Shown here: in pieces, positions 4,346 to 5,186 of the stretch
How positions within the stretch are numbered: the stretch's first letter is position 1
Layout of the letters: every line of letters begins with the position of its first letter
DNA from: JADGQM01 sp964505935
GTDB lineage: Bacteria > Desulfobacterota > Syntrophobacteria > Syntrophobacterales > Syntrophobacteraceae
Length of the DNA: 5,186 bases
Direction: 5' to 3'
Assembly (NCBI GenBank): GCA_964505935.1
Contig: CAZDKX010000335.1
Coordinates: forward strand, 1 to 5,186
Notes under the pieces: model-generated
The model's database searches: none
The model's input: the letters and a program-made list of their open reading frames with translations, nothing else
What the model was told of the DNA's origin: nothing
Position numbers and translations under genes: made by a program

Positions 4346-5186
4346 ATGTCTGCATTCCTAAATGCTTTGAAAGGTGTGGGGCTATTTCAGGACCTCAATG
4401 ACCAGGACCTGACCGAGCTTGCGCAGAAAGCCACCCAGGAGACCTACAAGCTGGGAGAATTCCTTTATCGTACCGGTGCCCCCCGCACTAAACTGGCCAT
4501 CATTCAGGCGGGTGAGGTGGAGATCCTCCAGGGCTTGGGCGAGGTGCAGAAAGTGGTTGCCCGTCTGGGTGAGGGCAATTTCGTCGGGGAAGGCGTCATG
4601 CTCGGCGAGGAGCTCCACGCAAGCAGCTGCCGCGCGGTCGTCGATACCGCGGTTTTGACTCTGGAACGTGGGGTCCTTGACGAGATTTTCGCGAGGAGCC
4701 CCGACGCCGCCCGCAAGATCCTTTCCCAGGTAGCGCGCATCATGACGTACCGGCTTACCTATGCCAGCTACGGCCCCCTGGGGGCGGAGGTTCCGGATTT
4801 CCTGACCGGGAGGCAGCGGTTGGAACAGGACCTCCTGGGAGAACGGTATGTGCCGGCGGATGCCTACTACGGCATCCAAACCCTCCGCGCCGTGGAGAAT
4901 TATGATATCACCGGCATTACGCTTGCCCATTATCCACCCTTCATCAAAGCCCTGGCCATGGTGAAGAAGGCAGCCGCCCGGGCCAATCTCAAGCTCGGCG
5001 ATCTCCCCAAAGACCTGGCCGATGCCATCTGCGCCGCCTGTGACGAAGTCATTGCCGGAAATCTTCACAACCAGTTCGTCGTGGACATGATTCAAGGGGG
5101 AGCGGGCACCTCCACCAACATGAATGCCAACGAGGTCATTGCCAACCGGGCCCTGGAGATTCTCGGGAAAGCCCGGGGAGAATACG
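4346..5186 (+). CDS. Cyclic-nucleotide-binding-type domain fused to aspartate ammonia-lyase (N-terminal part, runs off the window)
   Basis: The frame is open without a stop for 280 codons and leaves the window. Residues 8-130 form a CRP-type sensor domain: LFQDLNDQDLTELAQKA (13-29), AIIQAGEVEIL (51-61), GEGNFVGEGVMLGEE (75-89), AVVDTAVLTLERGVLDEIF (97-115), then a helix to about 140. There is no helix-turn-helix. After a linker, residues 157-280 match the start of aspartase: LEQDLLGERYVPADAYYGIQ (159-178), LRAVENYDITG (180-190), AMVKKAAARAN (204-214), AACDEVI (230-236) and QGGAGTSTNMNANEVIANRA (250-269). These follow E. coli AspA closely, including GGAGTSxNMNxNEV; the QGGAGTS form favours aspartase over fumarase (QTGSGTQ). 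Aspartase converts L-aspartate to fumarate and ammonia in the cytoplasm; the catalytic serine loop lies beyond the window. H91 occupies the place of the phosphate-binding arginine of classical cAMP domains. Allosteric control by the N-terminal domain is inferred. Confidence 0.9.
   Translation, partial: MSAFLNALKGVGLFQDLNDQDLTELAQKATQETYKLGEFLYRTGAPRTKLAIIQAGEVEILQGLGEVQKVVARLGEGNFVGEGVMLGEELHASSCRAVVDTAVLTLERGVLDEIFARSPDAARKILSQVARIMTYRLTYASYGPLGAEVPDFLTGRQRLEQDLLGERYVPADAYYGIQTLRAVENYDITGITLAHYPPFIKALAMVKKAAARANLKLGDLPKDLADAICAACDEVIAGNLHNQFVVDMIQGGAGTSTNMNANEVIANRALEILGKARGEY

Noticed and set aside
4382..5095. 237-residue minus-strand open frame opposite the sensor-aspartase fusion
   Set aside because: The plus strand is fully open and matches two known domains in order; the minus-strand product resembles nothing.
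1..5186. CRISPR arrays, tRNA or rRNA genes, insertion-sequence transposases
   Set aside because: No spaced repeats, cloverleaf-like sequence, rRNA motifs or transposase coding were seen on either strand.

Overview
The window looks like a piece of chromosome from a GC-rich anaerobic bacterium, most plausibly a Desulfobacterota (former deltaproteobacterial) sulfate reducer or syntroph. That placement is an inference. It rests on a ferredoxin-dependent 2-oxoacid oxidoreductase, a sodium-pumping decarboxylase membrane module, an aspartase, and an intergenic paired-hairpin repeat of the GGCGAAAGCC type that is common in that group. No marker gene fixes the taxonomy.

Layout. Positions 1-1843 (+) carry a tightly packed 2-oxoacid:ferredoxin oxidoreductase operon: the 3' part of the alpha subunit (korA-like), the complete beta subunit (korB-like) and the complete gamma subunit (korC-like). 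Positions 1844-2109 are non-coding and contain a candidate promoter, a REP-like double hairpin and a weak leader stem-loop. Positions 2110-3401 (+) encode the small gamma-type and the large beta-type membrane subunits of a sodium-ion-translocating decarboxylase, overlapping by one base. Positions 3435-3875 (+) encode an unrecognised 146-residue protein, probably in the same operon. A 12-bp bulged hairpin at 3900-3939 follows. Positions 4002-4342 (-) hold the decayed C-terminal part of a multi-pass membrane protein gene, with a one-base frameshift in a run of five G. From 4346 (+) to the window edge is an open frame with a strong ribosome binding site. It encodes a cyclic-nucleotide-binding-type (CRP-like) sensor domain joined in frame to the N-terminal part of aspartate ammonia-lyase, with no DNA-binding domain between them.

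How the genes may work together (inference). Aspartase would convert aspartate to fumarate and ammonia, fumarate feeds the C4-dicarboxylate pool, the sodium pump would decarboxylate a C4 or CoA-linked acid and export Na+, and the Kor enzyme links 2-oxoglutarate and succinyl-CoA to ferredoxin. The pump's carboxyltransferase and biotin-carrier subunits are not in the window, so its substrate is open.

The most unusual item is the sensor-aspartase fusion, which suggests direct allosteric control of an amino-acid lyase by a CRP-type domain. Next are the frameshifted membrane-gene remnant that ends at the fusion gene's ribosome binding site, and the unknown gene behind the sodium pump.
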